From positions 19,860,132 through 19,924,131 of the forward strand of contig JALGQZ010000018.1 in the NCBI GenBank assembly GCA_023105745.1: a stretch of 64,000 bases of DNA. The letters run 5' to 3'. Of this stretch, positions 23,168 through 35,234 are shown piece after piece. How positions within the stretch are numbered: the stretch's first letter is position 1; each line of letters begins with the position of its first letter. Under the pieces are notes generated by a model that did no database searches, was not told where the DNA came from, and saw only the letters and a program-made list of their open reading frames with translations. Both the position numbers and the translations under genes were made by a program. This DNA is from Austropuccinia psidii. Its lineage: Eukaryota; Basidiomycota; Pucciniomycetes; Pucciniales; Sphaerophragmiaceae.

Positions 23168-26100
23168 TCAAGTTGCTCTTTCTGGGTCTTCATTGAATCC
23201 TTTCCACTCCACTAAATACCATAATGTACCTCTCTTGAGTTTTGAGTCCAGAACCTGAGCCACTTCCCATTCTTCTTGCTCTTCCACTATTACTGGAGGT
23301 GGTGCCAATTGGTGTCGATTTGGGATAGTTGATTGCTTCACTAGTTCTAACAAGGACACATGGAAGACAGGGTGAACTGACTTCTATTGTTGAGGCAACT
23401 TGAGGTGATATGCATGGCTGCCAATCTTCTTGAGAACTTCAAAGGGTCCCAACCATCTTTCTGAAAGCTTCTTGGTGGGTATTGTTGTCTTGATGTTCTT
23501 GGAAGCTAGCCATACTTTGTCCCCAGGTTGGAAATCAGGTGGAATTGCTCTATTTCTATCTGCATACTTCTTAAAACGCTTTATTGCTGACTCTAATTCT
23601 TCTTTGACAACTTGCTGTACTGATTGGAGTTTTGTTGATAACTTTCCAGCAGGTGTATCTTGAGAAATGTGAATGGAGTCAAAGCTGGGATTTCTTCCAT
23701 AAATGGTGAAAAATGGAGACTGTTTTGTTGATGAATGTTCTGCATTATTATAGGCAAATTCAGCCAGAGGGAGCCAGGTGTGCCAGTCATCTTGATGGTA
23801 ACTGACATACATCCAAAGATACTGTTCTAGAATCTGATTTACCCTCTCTGTCTGTCCATCTGTTTCAGGGTGAAAGGCAGTTGAAATATCTCTTGATATC
23901 TTGAACTGCTTACACAATTGAGTTCAAAATGATGAAAAAAATAATGAACCTCTATCACTAAAAATACTGATTGGAAGACCATGTTTGGAAAAGACATGAC
24001 TAATAAAGATTTGAGCTAAGTCCAAAGCAGTGATTGTTGAATAAGTTGGAATAAATATTGCCATTTTTGAAAATCTGTCTACAACTACTAAAATTGAATC
24101 AAAGTTGCTTGACAAGGGCAATTGAATGATAAAGTCCATTGATAAAGAATTCCAAGGACCAGATGAAATTTGAAGAGGCTTGAGTAATCCAAACCTCTTA
24201 TGGTGAATGTTCTTGTTTCTTGAACATTGCTGACATGAGGACACATAGTCCTTGATGATTTGATTCATGCCAGCCCAATAAAAATCCCTCTTGATGAGCT
24301 TGAGGGTCTTCTCCTGGCCAGGATGGCCAGCCAACGGTGAGTCATGACGCTTTTGAAGAATGTGCAATTGAATTTCATGATTGCTTGGAATGAGTACTCT
24401 ATCTTTGAACAATAATAATTTTGCTTGAGGCTCAAGAGAATAGTCTGGGACTGATTCTCCTCTTGCTAATTTCTTGAGGATTTCCTTATAATCTTTGTCT
24501 TGCCATACTTGTCTTTGAATTTGATCAACTACATCTGAAAACATATCAACTTTTATTGAAAATAATCTTTAATCTTGAATTTCATTCTGCTTTAGAACTT
24601 GATGAAAATTTTGAGGATTCTTGCTGATGAAATCCACCCCCCTCTCTGGGTACATGTTGTCCCAACGTGATAAGGCATCTGGTAAATTGCCCAGCCTGCC
24701 TGGGCGGTAACTGATGATAAAATGGAATTCAGATAGAAATTATGCCCAGCGGGCTTGACGACGAGTAAGGACTTTAGAGGACATAAGATACTGAAGAGAA
24801 CAATGGTCTGTCAAGACCTCAAAGGAATCAGAAAGAGAAAGGATAAAAGCTCTCCAGCGCTTGAGAGCCCAAACTATTCCAAGGATTTCCTTGTCATGAA
24901 TCTCATAGTTGAGCTCAGCTGGTAAGAGCTTGCAACTATCAAATGCAATGGGATGCTTTCCTGAGTCATTCACCTGACTCAGTACAGCACCCAAGGCATA
25001 ATCAGAAGCATAAGTCTCTACAATAGTTGGTAGAGAAGGATTAAAGTGAGAGAGAATAGGAGCAGTGGTGAAAGCTTCTTTGAGTATTTGAAACTGACTA
25101 AGAGCTTCCTCATTGAAGATAAAGGGAGAATCTTTTTTAAGGAGGGAAGTGAGAGCAGAGATTTGGAATAATTTTTAATGAAATGATGATAAAAGTTGGC
25201 AAAGCCAAGAAAAGATTGGAGGGCCTTGATGTTCTTGGGCTGAGGCCAATTGAGGATTTGTTGAACCTTTGAAGAATCCATCTTGAGGCAATCACTTGAA
25301 ACAACATAGCCCAAGTATTCCACACTTGAGGCTTTAGCAAACAAATTATTGTCTCTCAGTGTTTGGAGAACAGAGGCCACATGTTTAACATGTTCATTCA
25401 AAGAGCTAGAGAAGACCATAATATCATCTAAGTACACTACTACAAAAATATCCAAATAATCTGCAAAGATATCATTCACAAGATTTTGGAATGAAGCTGG
25501 AGCATTGGTTAAGCCAAATGGCATAACCAAATACTCATAACTACCATATTTGGTTCTAAAGGCAGTTAAGTGCTCATCCCCCTCTTTAATTCTCAGGAGA
25601 TTATAAGCACCACGCAGATCTATCTTGGAGAAGATAGTAGCACCATTGAATATGGTAAGAAGCTGATTAATTGGAGGAACAGGATACCTGTTCTTCCTAG
25701 TGACAGAATTAAGCTTGCGGTAGTCAACACACAAACAAAGGCCACCATCCTTTTTCTTAACAAAAAGAACAGGTGCTCCTGTTGAAGAGGAGCTTGGCCT
25801 GATGAAACCTTTCTCTACATTCTCTGAAATGTAGGCCCGCAGTGTTTCTGACTCATTTTTTTATAAAGAGTAGATAACACTAACTGGAGGTAGAAGACCC
25901 TCCAGTTCAATATGATGATCACAGGCACGGTGTGGAGGAAGTTTCTCTGCTTTCACTTTGGAGAATACATCCAAATATTTGTGATAAACAGGAGGGACTA
26001 CCTTCAGCACAGTTTCAATCTCTTCTGGCTCTTCCTGCTTATCCCACTGCTCCTCCAGGGAGGCATGAAACGATAAAGGAGGAAGGTCCATATCCCCTTG

Positions 26101-26748
26101 AAAGAGATGAAGTAAAGATATAGCAACATCTTCTCCAACATCTTTTATCTCTTTGAAGACTTCATCTCTTAATGGAAGTAATGACTGAGAGGGAAAAATG
26201 TAGGGGTTATGTACAGAAGGAGGAAGGGAAAGTGTCTTAAGTTCACCAACCAGAGCAACACTGTTGACAGCAGTGGAAAAGGCATTACTAGTAGAAGAAA
26301 TAATACCACTAGAATCCTTATGACTAGAATCATAGGTGATCAACCCATTTTCCCAATCAATAATGGGATTAAAATGGTAAAGACAATCATAGCCCAATAT
26401 CAGGTCTTCTCCCTTGGGTGAATCTATGATAAAGAAATCCCATTCAAAGCTTGGGAAGGAAGGTAAATCAGCAACCCACTTGGTATAATGGGTGATGAAC
26501 AGGGAAGTGGATTCATTGGAATCCAAAATGAAAAAAGGAATCTTTTCAGGGAGCTCTGACATGGTCAATGAGTACTTTAGAACAACATTCTTTGCAATAA
26601 GAGAGTTTTTAGCACCAGAATCAATGAGAATACTATAAAAAGTATCAGAGATTGAAGAAAAAATAAGAGATTTTAAAGATTTCTTGACACTAGTATTCAG
26701 AGTGCACAATTGTGCTCTTGAAGGAAATAAGTGAGAACCATTGAACAC
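23168..26748 (-). pseudogene. Family-B pol remnant: protease, RT, RNase H, integrase, chromodomain
   Basis: Domains in minus-strand order: retropepsin (LIDSGAKNS, about 26620), RT with an intact YLDD at about 25433-25422, RNase H (SDYALGAVLSQV and TDHCSLQYL), integrase zinc site (H...H...CQQC), integrase core (MDFIIQLP, SDRG, ERVNQILEQY) and a C-terminal chromodomain (WEVAQVLDSK...YLVEWKGF). The frame is broken repeatedly. There are stops at 25861-25863, 24740-24742, 23924-23926, 23384-23386 and 23168-23170, plus a slip near a T run at 25133-25138. Three of the stops (23924, 23384, 23168) replace Trp codons by G-to-A changes on the coding strand. The copy is dead, but its fold signatures are clear. 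Confidence 0.85.
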
Positions 26749-26762
26749 ATCATGATTCCCAC

Positions 26763-27560
26763 TCAGGCTTTTCCCTGCTTGCTAGGGAAGCCTTGTGATG
26801 ACCCTTGCCTATTCTCAGGCCTCTTGAAGCATTTTTCAAATGGGTGTTTACCACCACAATAATTGCACAAGCCTTCTTTGATCCTCCTCTCCTTTTCAGA
26901 ACCGATTAATTTATTGTCCTTATTGAGGAGCGCAGCATGAGGCTTGTCTTTGGACACTTGAAAATTCTTTCCCTTCTTATTCTTCTTGTGATAAGGCTTC
27001 TTTGAGGGGGCTTGGAGGAGTTGGATTCACTGATTGGAGGCTTCTTCTCTTGATGACTACCCTTTTCCTTCTGCCTCTCATGGTACCTGGTATCTAATTC
27101 CAAGGTGATGTCCATGAGCTCTTGAAGACTATCAAAAGTTCCAGGGTTAGAAGCCAATTGGTCCAGCAATCTTGATTCCAAGCCTCTCCTATACACATGA
27201 ATATAGGCCCTTTCCCCCCAGTCTCCAATTCTTGACATTAAACTTCTGAAATCAGCTATGTACAAGGAAACTTGACCACTTTCCCTCATCCTCAAATTTT
27301 CCAGCTCTTGTTCAGCTTTTCTGACTTCATTAGGATCACCAAACAGAGTGAATAACTGGGTTTCAAACAACTGCCAGTTATTGAGGAGATAAGAAGGGTC
27401 TTCATTGGAGATATTTGAGAGGTAAGGTTCAATCCATTTGCCAGCTCTACCAGTAAGAAAAGAAGTTGAGTATAAGACCTTCTTCCTGTCAGAGAAGAAG
27501 TTTTCTGGGTCATTATGGAAGATTAATTGACAGGATTGAATGAATCCGCTCAATTTATGA
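26763..27560 (-). pseudogene. Family-B gag, 3' part (capsid and zinc knuckle)
   Basis: It continues gag from the other side of the family-A insertion (37269). It has a retrotransposon-gag capsid region (GFIQSCQLIFHNDPENFF, SLYIADFRSLMSRIGDW) and a zinc knuckle C-x2-C-x3-H-x4-C (CNYCGGKHPFEKC), one residue shorter than the usual CCHC spacing. A slip at a run of five G (27006-27010) separates the capsid frame (to about 27010) from the knuckle frame (26957-26763). Confidence 0.85.
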
Positions 27561-27565
27561 GCTTT

Positions 27566-29004
27566 TGTCAGGCTGAGTCTATGATAAGAGTAATAAAGTG
27601 TATTTACAACTTTTAACTATGACTGTGACACGGTATATAAAGGTTAAAAAGGTTCTATAAGAGTTGAAAATGGTTTTAATTTAATAATAAAAGGGCTTTA
27701 CTATAGTGGATATAGTGGTGGTGAGCGCTGTTGAAAGCCCTGGGTGCAGCTTTACCTGTTGGGTTACAATAATAAAGACTACAATTATTAAGATTATAAT
27801 AATACCTGATTATTACCCAAGAGTAAAACTGTTTTTGACAGTTTACTACGTAGGGTATTCAAGAGCAGGATGAGGAAAGGTCTTTGGCTGTGAAAAGCCC
27901 TCCTTTTATCCTGAAATTGGGGTGGAAAGGCTGCTAGACCTTTCCACGTAGAGGAAGTGAAGATTTTTCACTCTCTAGGACAGGCTTGTGGTTTGCAAAC
28001 AGCCTGTATACCCTGTATTGGGCTCAGATGTGGTTTTGAAACCACATCTGGGCAGTTTTCACCAATACAGGGTGAAAATTTTCATCTGGGGACCTCACAG
28101 CCTGATTCTGACGTGTATGACGCGTAGAATGCTGTACAGAAGCTGTATGGGACCCCAGTATTGACTGACATATGAGGTATTGAAGTAAAAACATGCTTCT
28201 TTGTCTATTTGACACCTCACATTCATGGTTATGGGGTGTTATCCCATGGTAAGGCTGTATATGACAGCTGGTGGGATTTTGACCTTAAAATGGTCATACC
28301 TCTGTCAGTTTTTGAGATATCAAGCTCAAAGTTGGTTCATTGAATAGCTCTATATGAGCTCTACACAATGGTACCCAACTTGACATGGTTATCATTAAAT
28401 ATGACAAAGTTATCCCATGTACAAGTATTTTTGTACATTGGCGTAGTTTGGGCAAAAAGCTGTATTAAGCTTGTTTGGCCAATAACTTCTGTTGTAGTTG
28501 AGTTATGGGGAAATGGATGGCACCATCAGATAGCCCTGATTGTGCTCTTTCCAAAAAGACCCCACTTTAAGTATCTCACACTAAAACTGTAAAAGTTAGA
28601 TGAGAGGTGAATGTTTTGTTCACCCTTATTTGGTCTGAATTTGACCATAACTCAAGTAATACTGGTGCTAGCTCAGTTTGGCTGGTACCATTGGATAGCC
28701 CTGGCTTAGAGCTTCATTTTGAATACCCATTTGATGGGGTTAAGCCTCTCCTTCTAGATTTTAGATGAGAGGTGAAAATTAAGGTTTATGCTCAGCAATG
28801 ACTTTGAGCAGGACTAACTTTGTTATTTCTTGTCCTATGGTGATGGGACTTGTATTTTCAGAAAGAGGTGAGTTTCCTCTTTCTTTTGATACCTTTTGAG
28901 CTAATTTGGCTCAGCTCCATGTTTTGGTGGTATCTTGGCTATACCATTGATTTATGGTGTATTGGCTGTCATGCTTGTGCTCTGGTTTTGAGTCACAGGC
29001 TGAC
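27566..29004 (-). repeat. 3' LTR of the family-A element
   Basis: Read on the minus strand it begins TGTCAGCCTGTGACTC at 29004 and ends GACTCAGCCTGACA at 27566. The polypurine tract TTTTAGAGGGAGGGTA (29020-29005) lies immediately upstream of it on that strand. It holds no genes; short frames within it are repeated in the other LTR. Confidence 0.95.
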
Positions 29005-29020
29005 ATACCCTCCCTCTAAA
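29005..29020 (-). other. Polypurine tract of family A
   Basis: On the minus strand the purine run GAGGGAGGG ends two bases before the 3' LTR and starts about 10 bp after the gag-pol stop codon. Confidence 0.75.
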
Positions 29021-29029
29021 AAAGGCTCA

Positions 29030-32000
29030 TCATTGATGAGACTGTTCAGTCCTCCTAGAGGCTCTGAATCTCCTTAAATGAAGGTTCCCATCTGGTATGG
29101 CATCCTCTGCCAACCATTTGTCTTTATCAGCTGTCTGGTTTTTGAATCTGACTAGGTATTGTCTTTGATCCTTTCCATTAAGTCTGATTTTTCTGGCCCT
29201 GATGATTTTACTCACAGGTCCAGGAGAGTCTTCTACTTCCACTATTTCTGGTGGAGTGATGTTCTTCTTCCTGGAGGGGAATTTTTCCTCCTCTGTTTGG
29301 AAGTATGGCTTGACCAGGCTCACTGGAAAAACTGGGTGTTTCCTAGAAAACTCCTCAGTGAGCTTGACCTCTACTGCATTTTTCCCTATCAACTTAATGA
29401 TAGTGAAGGGCCCTACAAATGAGTCTCTCATTTTCTTAGGTCCTTTGAGATTGTTGAAGTTCAGTGTAGACACTAACACCTGGTCCCCTTCCTTGAAGTC
29501 AGGCTCCATATGTGATTTGTCCCACCTCTGCTTGTTATACTCTTTGGCCTCAGCTATGCATTTGGCTGCAGTATCACAGGCTTTCTTCCACATATCATGG
29601 AAGTCTTTGGCTGTGGGGTGGATGGTCAGAAGATTTTTCTTCAAGTGATCCACAGGTAACAGGGGATTCCACCCTTTCTCTACCAGTGCAGGTGATTTTC
29701 CTGTGGTAGAGTGCTGGCTTGTGTTATAAGCCAGCTGGACTGCTGGTAAGAGGGTAACCCAATCATGGGTGTATCCCTCATGGTCCTTGTATTCCATGCC
29801 ATAGGCACAGAACCTCCTGAGAATGTCCTCCATTGTTTGGATCATTCTCTCAGCCAGGCCATCTGTTTGGGGATGGTAAGCTGTGGAAAAAGCAAGCTTG
29901 GTGCCAAGCATGTCATATAAGTTGGTCCAAAATTCAGATGTGAATTTTGGGTCCCTGTCACTAATTATGATCTTGGGGACTCCACAGGTGGATATGATGT
30001 TATTCCAAAATAACAGAGTAGTGTCCATGGCTGTGTCCTCTTTATGGCATGGTAGACATCTCATGCTTTTGCTGAACCTATCAACTATGATTAAGCAGGC
30101 ATTGTAGTTTTCTTTGCCTCCTGGGACAAGTCCTGTGACCCAGTCCATGTTAATGGTTTCCCATGGGTGCTTGGGCTCTTCTATATGTTGAAGTAACCCA
30201 TATTTCTTCCCATGTTTTCTATTTGCCTTTTGGCATCTTTCACAAGTTTTGGTGTATTCACTCAACTCTTGTTCCCATTTGGGCCACCAAGCTGTGCTTG
30301 CTACCCTCTCTTTGGTCCTGTCTTCACTCATGTGTCCCATATAGGGGCAGTCATGGCATTCCTGCAGGATTAGAGAGATGTGGTCTCTGTCTATCACTGT
30401 GAGTGCACTGGTGTGCTTTTCTCTGTGATAAATCAGGCCATCTATAAGGAAGAATTTATTGTCCTTATAGGCCCTCAACCAGGGTTCCTCCAGCTGGGTT
30501 TCCAGTTCTGGGCTCCTGTATTTTTGTTGAAGGAGTTGGAGTAATATGCTACACTGTTTGTGCTTAGCATAAGATTTCAGGACTGCATTGAAAAATTCAT
30601 TGTGCAGTTCTGAGGAACTTATTCCCAGTATGGGAGTTTCTGTCCCTTCTGAATTAGTGTTTCCACTGTCAAGGGTACCACTCTCTGGTGCCCATTCAGA
30701 GAATCTGAAGTTCTTTTTCCTATTGATCTCCATAAAATGGATAGGAATTTTTGCAGCAACTTCAGGGTCATAAGCTGGATTGCTTTTGACATTGTCCAGT
30801 GGCCATCTGCTAAGGCCATCTGCATTGGTATGGCTTTTACCTTCCTTGTATATGATGGTCATGTTCCCTCTATACTCCTGGATGGCTATTTGCCATCTCA
30901 GAATATGTCTATTAGTAGTCTTCATGTTTAGTAAAGACTTCAAGGCTGTGCAGTCTGTGTAGACTTCAAAGACTGCACCCTCCAAATAGTAATGTAGTTT
31001 TTCTAGAGCCCAGACTAGACATAGACATTCTGTCTGGGTGGCCCCATACCTGGCTTCTGAATCTTTCAGCTGCCTGGAGATGTAACATATTACACCTTCT
31101 CTTCGTTCACCATCCACAATTTGTCTTTGGTGAAGGGCTGCTCCTAAGCCTTGGCTGCATGCTGCATCTATGTATAACTTGAATGGTAGTTCAAAGTCAG
31201 GCAAGATGAGCACAGGTGCATTTGTGAGTTCATATTTGATCCTCTCATATGCATCCCTCCTTTCCTTGGTTATTTCAAAAACTACATCCTTTGAGCATAA
31301 CTTGTATAAGCTACTAGTTATGTGTGCAAAGTTTTTGATGTGGTTTCTATAGTAGCTAGCAAACCCAAGGAAAGATTGCATTTCTTTAATGCTCTTTGGT
31401 ACTGGCTTTTGCAGTACTGCTGCTACTTTGTTCTGGTCAATTGTCAGACTAAGGCCTGAGACTTTGTGTCCTAGAGCTAGTAGCTCTTGTTGGCCAAAAT
31501 TACACTTTTTAAGTGAAATTTTTAGATTGATGGGTGTACATTTACTTAGCACTCTGTCTATGTATTGTACATGATCTTCCCATGTCTCTGAGTATATAAT
31601 GATATCATCAATATATACTACTATCCAGCCTTCCATTATTTCTTCCTGAAATATGGTGTCCATCATCCTTTGGAAGTGGGCTGGTGCATTTTTGATGCCA
31701 AATGGCATCCTGGTGTACTCATATATGCCCATATGGCATATTATTCTGAGCAACTTCATGGAGTTTGGTTTAACTCCATTTTGGTGGAAGCCTTTCATAC
31801 AATCCATCTTGGTTATGTATTTGGCTTTAGCCAGTTTATCCAAGGCATGAGGTATCCTTGGTATAGGGTACCTGTCTGCTTTTGTGTAGTTATTCAGGGC
31901 TCTGAAGTCTCCACACAATCTAGACTTGCCATCATGCCAGGTGATTAGGACAGGGGTGGTAATTTCCACTATTTCATTATGTCCAATCTTCCTAATGACA

Positions 32001-34885
32001 TCCATGTCCAGGAGTTCATTGATATGTTTCTCAATCTCTTTCCTGGTCTCCAGACTTGCTGGGTAAGGAGGTCTCCTTAACATGGGTGGATAAGGCCTTT
32101 CCACATCCAGATATAGTTCCATATCATGGCCTTTGATCTTGCCTAATGGTTCTTCACCAATGGCAAATGCTGGTCTATTCTTCCTCAGCATCTTCAGTAA
32201 ACTTAACTTTTGTTTACTGGTGAGGGTAGTGCTAAACTGTCCCTCTCTGAATTCTTTCAGAAGTTCTTCCAGTGGGTCCTGAGAAGATATCTGGTATATA
32301 TCAAGAGAAAATTTCTTTTCCTTGTTAGTACCAATGGTAATATGCCTATTTTTACTATTGTAAATATCTATGCCATACATCCTCTGGTAATCTGTCCCCA
32401 GTAAAAACCCTTGGATGTGGGCATCTTCAAGCACTACAAACTCTGGGTTGAGTCTGATATTACCTTTTCTGTGGGGTATAATTATCTCTTTGATAATTGT
32501 CCCAATAGAGGTCATCTTTCCAGATGCACTCTTAAAGTTCTTTGCCCTGGTGGGCAAGAGTTCTTTTTCCCAGTTTGGGAAGTGTTTATCCAGATAATTT
32601 CTGGCCACTATGGAGCAGTGTGCTCCACTGTCAATGATCAGTGGGTGCTGAGCATTGTCAATACATACAGTCATTTTTGTGGCTGTTCCATGTATATATG
32701 CCATTCCTTTGGTTGGTGTAACCAGGAATGTTTGTGCATCTTGTGTATGTTTACACAAGTTTTTGTTGGCAGTGTCTTGTGGCATGCCTGCTTCCAACTG
32801 TATATCCTGGATTTCTAGTGGGGTTTCCTCTTGGTATTCCACTAGAAATTCCTCTCTTGGGTCTTGATCCTCATCAGATGGTTCTCTAATGGAATCACCC
32901 ATAGAGTCTGATTCAGAATCCTCTGTTGGAGGTTCTTCCTCAGGGACTTTCTCTATGGCATAGACTTTTTTCTTTGCCTTTGGACAGTTGTTAGCATAGT
33001 GGTCTGTTGAACCACAATTGTGACAAGAGTTCTTCTTCTTTGCCACTTCTGCCACTTTTTCTCTGGGTTTGTCTTTAAACTCCACCCTGAAAGGTTGTTT
33101 CTCTTTGAAACTACTGCTTCTATATGGGGTGAATTTCCCTATATTAGTCCTTTTCCTTATGTCTTGTAAGGTATTGGCTATATCATCTAGAGTGCAATTT
33201 TGGTTGCATCTGCACTTTACTGCGTGCTCTAGTTCTCCTGGCAGTTGTGTCAGGAGTTTGTGATTCCTCATTTGGATGTTCATCTGAGGATCAATGGCCT
33301 TAAGTCTTTTAGACTGTCTAAGACACCACTCATATGGATCTTTGTCCACAGAGTATTTGTCATTTTCAAATGACATGGTCTTTTGCCATATCCAAGTTCC
33401 ATTACTGTACTTTTGGATTATTTGACTCTTCCACCATGGCCAATTTCTTCTGCCATGGATTTCTTTCATTTCAGTGTACCATATACTTGCATGACCTTTA
33501 AATGCAGTATTCAGTCTAGCAGTAATCCAGTAATCTGGTATGCTTGGTACATCAATGAAGAGTCCATCAATATAATCTATGAGTTCCATATGATCATATT
33601 CTCCTGATCCAGAGAATTTGGGCCAGCTTGAGGCCTCAGGAAGCTGTTTCAAGGCTTCCTTCTCTGAATAAGACATGCCATCTCCATCCTGGTATTGTGA
33701 TGGAGATCTTGCCTTATTCAACAACATGGCATCTGGTTTGATGTCATCTGGTTGATATGGATTCTCCATAGCTTGGCCTTGTGGTTGGGGCTTTAAGCTA
33801 TGGTAGGCATCAAACAATTTGTTGATGTCTTGGTTCAGACACTCCCTGTCCCTGCTACTATGGTGTTGTTCTTCAGAGACTTGGTTCAGTCTCTTGTTGG
33901 TTTCTTCAGAGGCTTTGCTCAGTTGAGCATATCCTTCCTGAAGGTTTTTAACTATCTGCTCCAGTGAGGCTTGAGTTTTTCTCATCCTCTCTTGGGCAGC
34001 TGCAAATTCTGTAGCCTGCTTTGCAGATTGCTCAGCATATTGGGACATTTGTAACCACAGTGTGTCACTGTTGATGTTACTCTCAGATGTGATAATGTTA
34101 TTTTCAGTCTGAGTGGGGGTAATGTTTCTATTACTAGGACTACTGATTCTAGAGTGGTTTACAGCTACTTCTGGTTCTTGTGTACTTCTTTTACCAAATC
34201 TAACAGCTTCTGGATCATGGGGTCTGACTCTTTCCTCCTCTGGTTGAAGGAGGCTTTGTTTTTGCCCTTGTTGCCTTGTCTTCTCCTGGAAACTTCCTGG
34301 AATTGTGAAGAATGGTGACTCTTGGCCACTGATCTGCTGGTTTCTGAATGGTGTGAAGCCACTGGAGAGCTGATTTGGCATGCTCCTTGTGAACCTGAAG
34401 GAATCTGAGTAGGCCCTGTCTGGGTTAACTGTTCTTCTATAGCTTGGATAGTGGCTTGATTCTCCCTTATCCTCTGTGCCCTTGCCTCCAGGAGTCTGTG
34501 CTGCCTGGTGGGATTCCAACCCTTGGTGATTACCATAAGGTCTTTGAAGTCTATCTCTTTGAGACAGATCTTCTGGCAACTTGATCCCAGTTCTGCCCAG
34601 TGAGTTGCTAGGTTGAACCTCTTGTTGTCCATACTCCATTGAAACAAATCTTTGAGGAGTTGGTGGATTTGAAGAACTTGATCCATATCCTTCCAGTCCT
34701 CTGGTTTGAGGTTTCTGTTGAATTGGAGTGTGAATGGCAAGGTTGATATTATCTCCCTCATTGTTTTGCCATCCACCACTGTGTCCAATGTGTCTTCTTT
34801 CAGGTCTTCTGGTTCTAGACATTCCTGCTCTATCCTCTGGCTGGTTCCTTTGGAAGCCAAGGTCTCTGAGGTATGCAGGGGACAT
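29030..34885 (-). CDS. Gag-Pol polyprotein of the family-A Ty3/gypsy element
   Basis: 1951 codons with no break. Approximate residues: low-complexity N-terminus 1-340; gag capsid-like region about 420-600 ([20 protein letters not shown]); zinc knuckle [14 protein letters not shown] from Cys621; retropepsin DSG at Asp752; RT with YIDD at 1091-1094; RNase H ([16 protein letters not shown]) near 1237; integrase zinc site (HDCPYMGH...CERC) about 1510-1550; integrase core Asp in MDWVTG, Asp in SDRDPKF and Glu in [10 protein letters not shown]; chromodomain about 1895-1945. All catalytic residues that I can check are present. It acts in virus-like particles to reverse-transcribe the element RNA; the integrase inserts the cDNA, and the chromodomain probably directs targeting to modified histones (family knowledge). 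The start at 34885 follows an upstream stop by one base and lies within a predicted intron. The N-terminal 240 codons overlap another long frame. Confidence 0.93.
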   Translation of the reverse strand: MSPAYLRDLGFQRNQPEDRAGMSRTRRPERRHIGHSGGWQNNEGDNINLAIHTPIQQKPQTRGLEGYGSSSSNPPTPQRFVSMEYGQQEVQPSNSLGRTGIKLPEDLSQRDRLQRPYGNHQGLESHQAAQTPGGKGTEDKGESSHYPSYRRTVNPDRAYSDSFRFTRSMPNQLSSGFTPFRNQQISGQESPFFTIPGSFQEKTRQQGQKQSLLQPEEERVRPHDPEAVRFGKRSTQEPEVAVNHSRISSPSNRNITPTQTENNIITSESNINSDTLWLQMSQYAEQSAKQATEFAAAQERMRKTQASLEQIVKNLQEGYAQLSKASEETNKRLNQVSEEQHHSSRDRECLNQDINKLFDAYHSLKPQPQGQAMENPYQPDDIKPDAMLLNKARSPSQYQDGDGMSYSEKEALKQLPEASSWPKFSGSGEYDHMELIDYIDGLFIDVPSIPDYWITARLNTAFKGHASIWYTEMKEIHGRRNWPWWKSQIIQKYSNGTWIWQKTMSFENDKYSVDKDPYEWCLRQSKRLKAIDPQMNIQMRNHKLLTQLPGELEHAVKCRCNQNCTLDDIANTLQDIRKRTNIGKFTPYRSSSFKEKQPFRVEFKDKPREKVAEVAKKKNSCHNCGSTDHYANNCPKAKKKVYAIEKVPEEEPPTEDSESDSMGDSIREPSDEDQDPREEFLVEYQEETPLEIQDIQLEAGMPQDTANKNLCKHTQDAQTFLVTPTKGMAYIHGTATKMTVCIDNAQHPLIIDSGAHCSIVARNYLDKHFPNWEKELLPTRAKNFKSASGKMTSIGTIIKEIIIPHRKGNIRLNPEFVVLEDAHIQGFLLGTDYQRMYGIDIYNSKNRHITIGTNKEKKFSLDIYQISSQDPLEELLKEFREGQFSTTLTSKQKLSLLKMLRKNRPAFAIGEEPLGKIKGHDMELYLDVERPYPPMLRRPPYPASLETRKEIEKHINELLDMDVIRKIGHNEIVEITTPVLITWHDGKSRLCGDFRALNNYTKADRYPIPRIPHALDKLAKAKYITKMDCMKGFHQNGVKPNSMKLLRIICHMGIYEYTRMPFGIKNAPAHFQRMMDTIFQEEIMEGWIVVYIDDIIIYSETWEDHVQYIDRVLSKCTPINLKISLKKCNFGQQELLALGHKVSGLSLTIDQNKVAAVLQKPVPKSIKEMQSFLGFASYYRNHIKNFAHITSSLYKLCSKDVVFEITKERRDAYERIKYELTNAPVLILPDFELPFKLYIDAACSQGLGAALHQRQIVDGERREGVICYISRQLKDSEARYGATQTECLCLVWALEKLHYYLEGAVFEVYTDCTALKSLLNMKTTNRHILRWQIAIQEYRGNMTIIYKEGKSHTNADGLSRWPLDNVKSNPAYDPEVAAKIPIHFMEINRKKNFRFSEWAPESGTLDSGNTNSEGTETPILGISSSELHNEFFNAVLKSYAKHKQCSILLQLLQQKYRSPELETQLEEPWLRAYKDNKFFLIDGLIYHREKHTSALTVIDRDHISLILQECHDCPYMGHMSEDRTKERVASTAWWPKWEQELSEYTKTCERCQKANRKHGKKYGLLQHIEEPKHPWETINMDWVTGLVPGGKENYNACLIIVDRFSKSMRCLPCHKEDTAMDTTLLFWNNIISTCGVPKIIISDRDPKFTSEFWTNLYDMLGTKLAFSTAYHPQTDGLAERMIQTMEDILRRFCAYGMEYKDHEGYTHDWVTLLPAVQLAYNTSQHSTTGKSPALVEKGWNPLLPVDHLKKNLLTIHPTAKDFHDMWKKACDTAAKCIAEAKEYNKQRWDKSHMEPDFKEGDQVLVSTLNFNNLKGPKKMRDSFVGPFTIIKLIGKNAVEVKLTEEFSRKHPVFPVSLVKPYFQTEEEKFPSRKKNITPPEIVEVEDSPGPVSKIIRARKIRLNGKDQRQYLVRFKNQTADKDKWLAEDAIPDGNLHLRRFRASRRTEQSHQ

Positions 34886-35234
34886 ATCAGTGTTTGCAAG
34901 CAGTCAAAAACTTTATGTTCTTGGGGTATTTACCTTTGACTGTGCCTTGTACAAATTTGTTATCTGCTGATTTGGGCAGTTTGCCTTTGGAAGTTACAAC
35001 TGGGTTAATAATTGTAATCTTCCCTGTACAAGTGGTTAAGGTTGGTTTACCTTGTATTGAAGCAGAGTTTCGTGGTTTTCTACTCCTCTGAGTGGCTATT
35101 GGTGTCCACTTTTTGGCTGTGATGAGGCCTTCACTAAGCCTTTTTCCTTTGCCCTTGCTGCCCTCTGGTTCTGAGGGTGTCACTGGTATGTTGGCCTGTG
35201 ACTGGGTCTCAAGTGGTATGAAATTTTCTTCCAC
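34165..35234 (-). CDS. Family-A ORF1, spliced, overlapping the Gag-Pol N-terminus
   Basis: Exons 35234-34934 and 34865-34165 are joined across a 68-bp intron (GTAAAT donor, ACCTCAG acceptor, phase 1), giving about 333 residues. Exon 1 is Lys/Pro/Thr-rich and basic. Exon 2 is charged and strongly helical ([51 protein letters not shown]), ending in a Lys/Arg-rich tail. It looks more protein-like than the Gln/Ser/Pro-rich gag-pol frame it overlaps for about 700 bp. The first codon at 35234 is GTG, directly after a good acceptor (TTGATTCAG), so an upstream exon may provide the start. Without splicing, exon 1 runs to TGA at 34889-34887, one base before the Gag-Pol ATG. The function is unknown; a Gag N-terminal (matrix-like) or RNA-binding role is a guess. 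Confidence 0.6.

Noticed and set aside
28024..28215. 63-codon minus frame repeated at 36287-36478, and + frames at 28368, 28850, 36631 and 37113
   Set aside because: They lie in both LTRs of the family-A element and are duplicated with them. There is no evidence for coding.
29159..34970. Many + strand open frames of 60-148 codons
   Set aside because: Antisense shadows of the long Gag-Pol frame.
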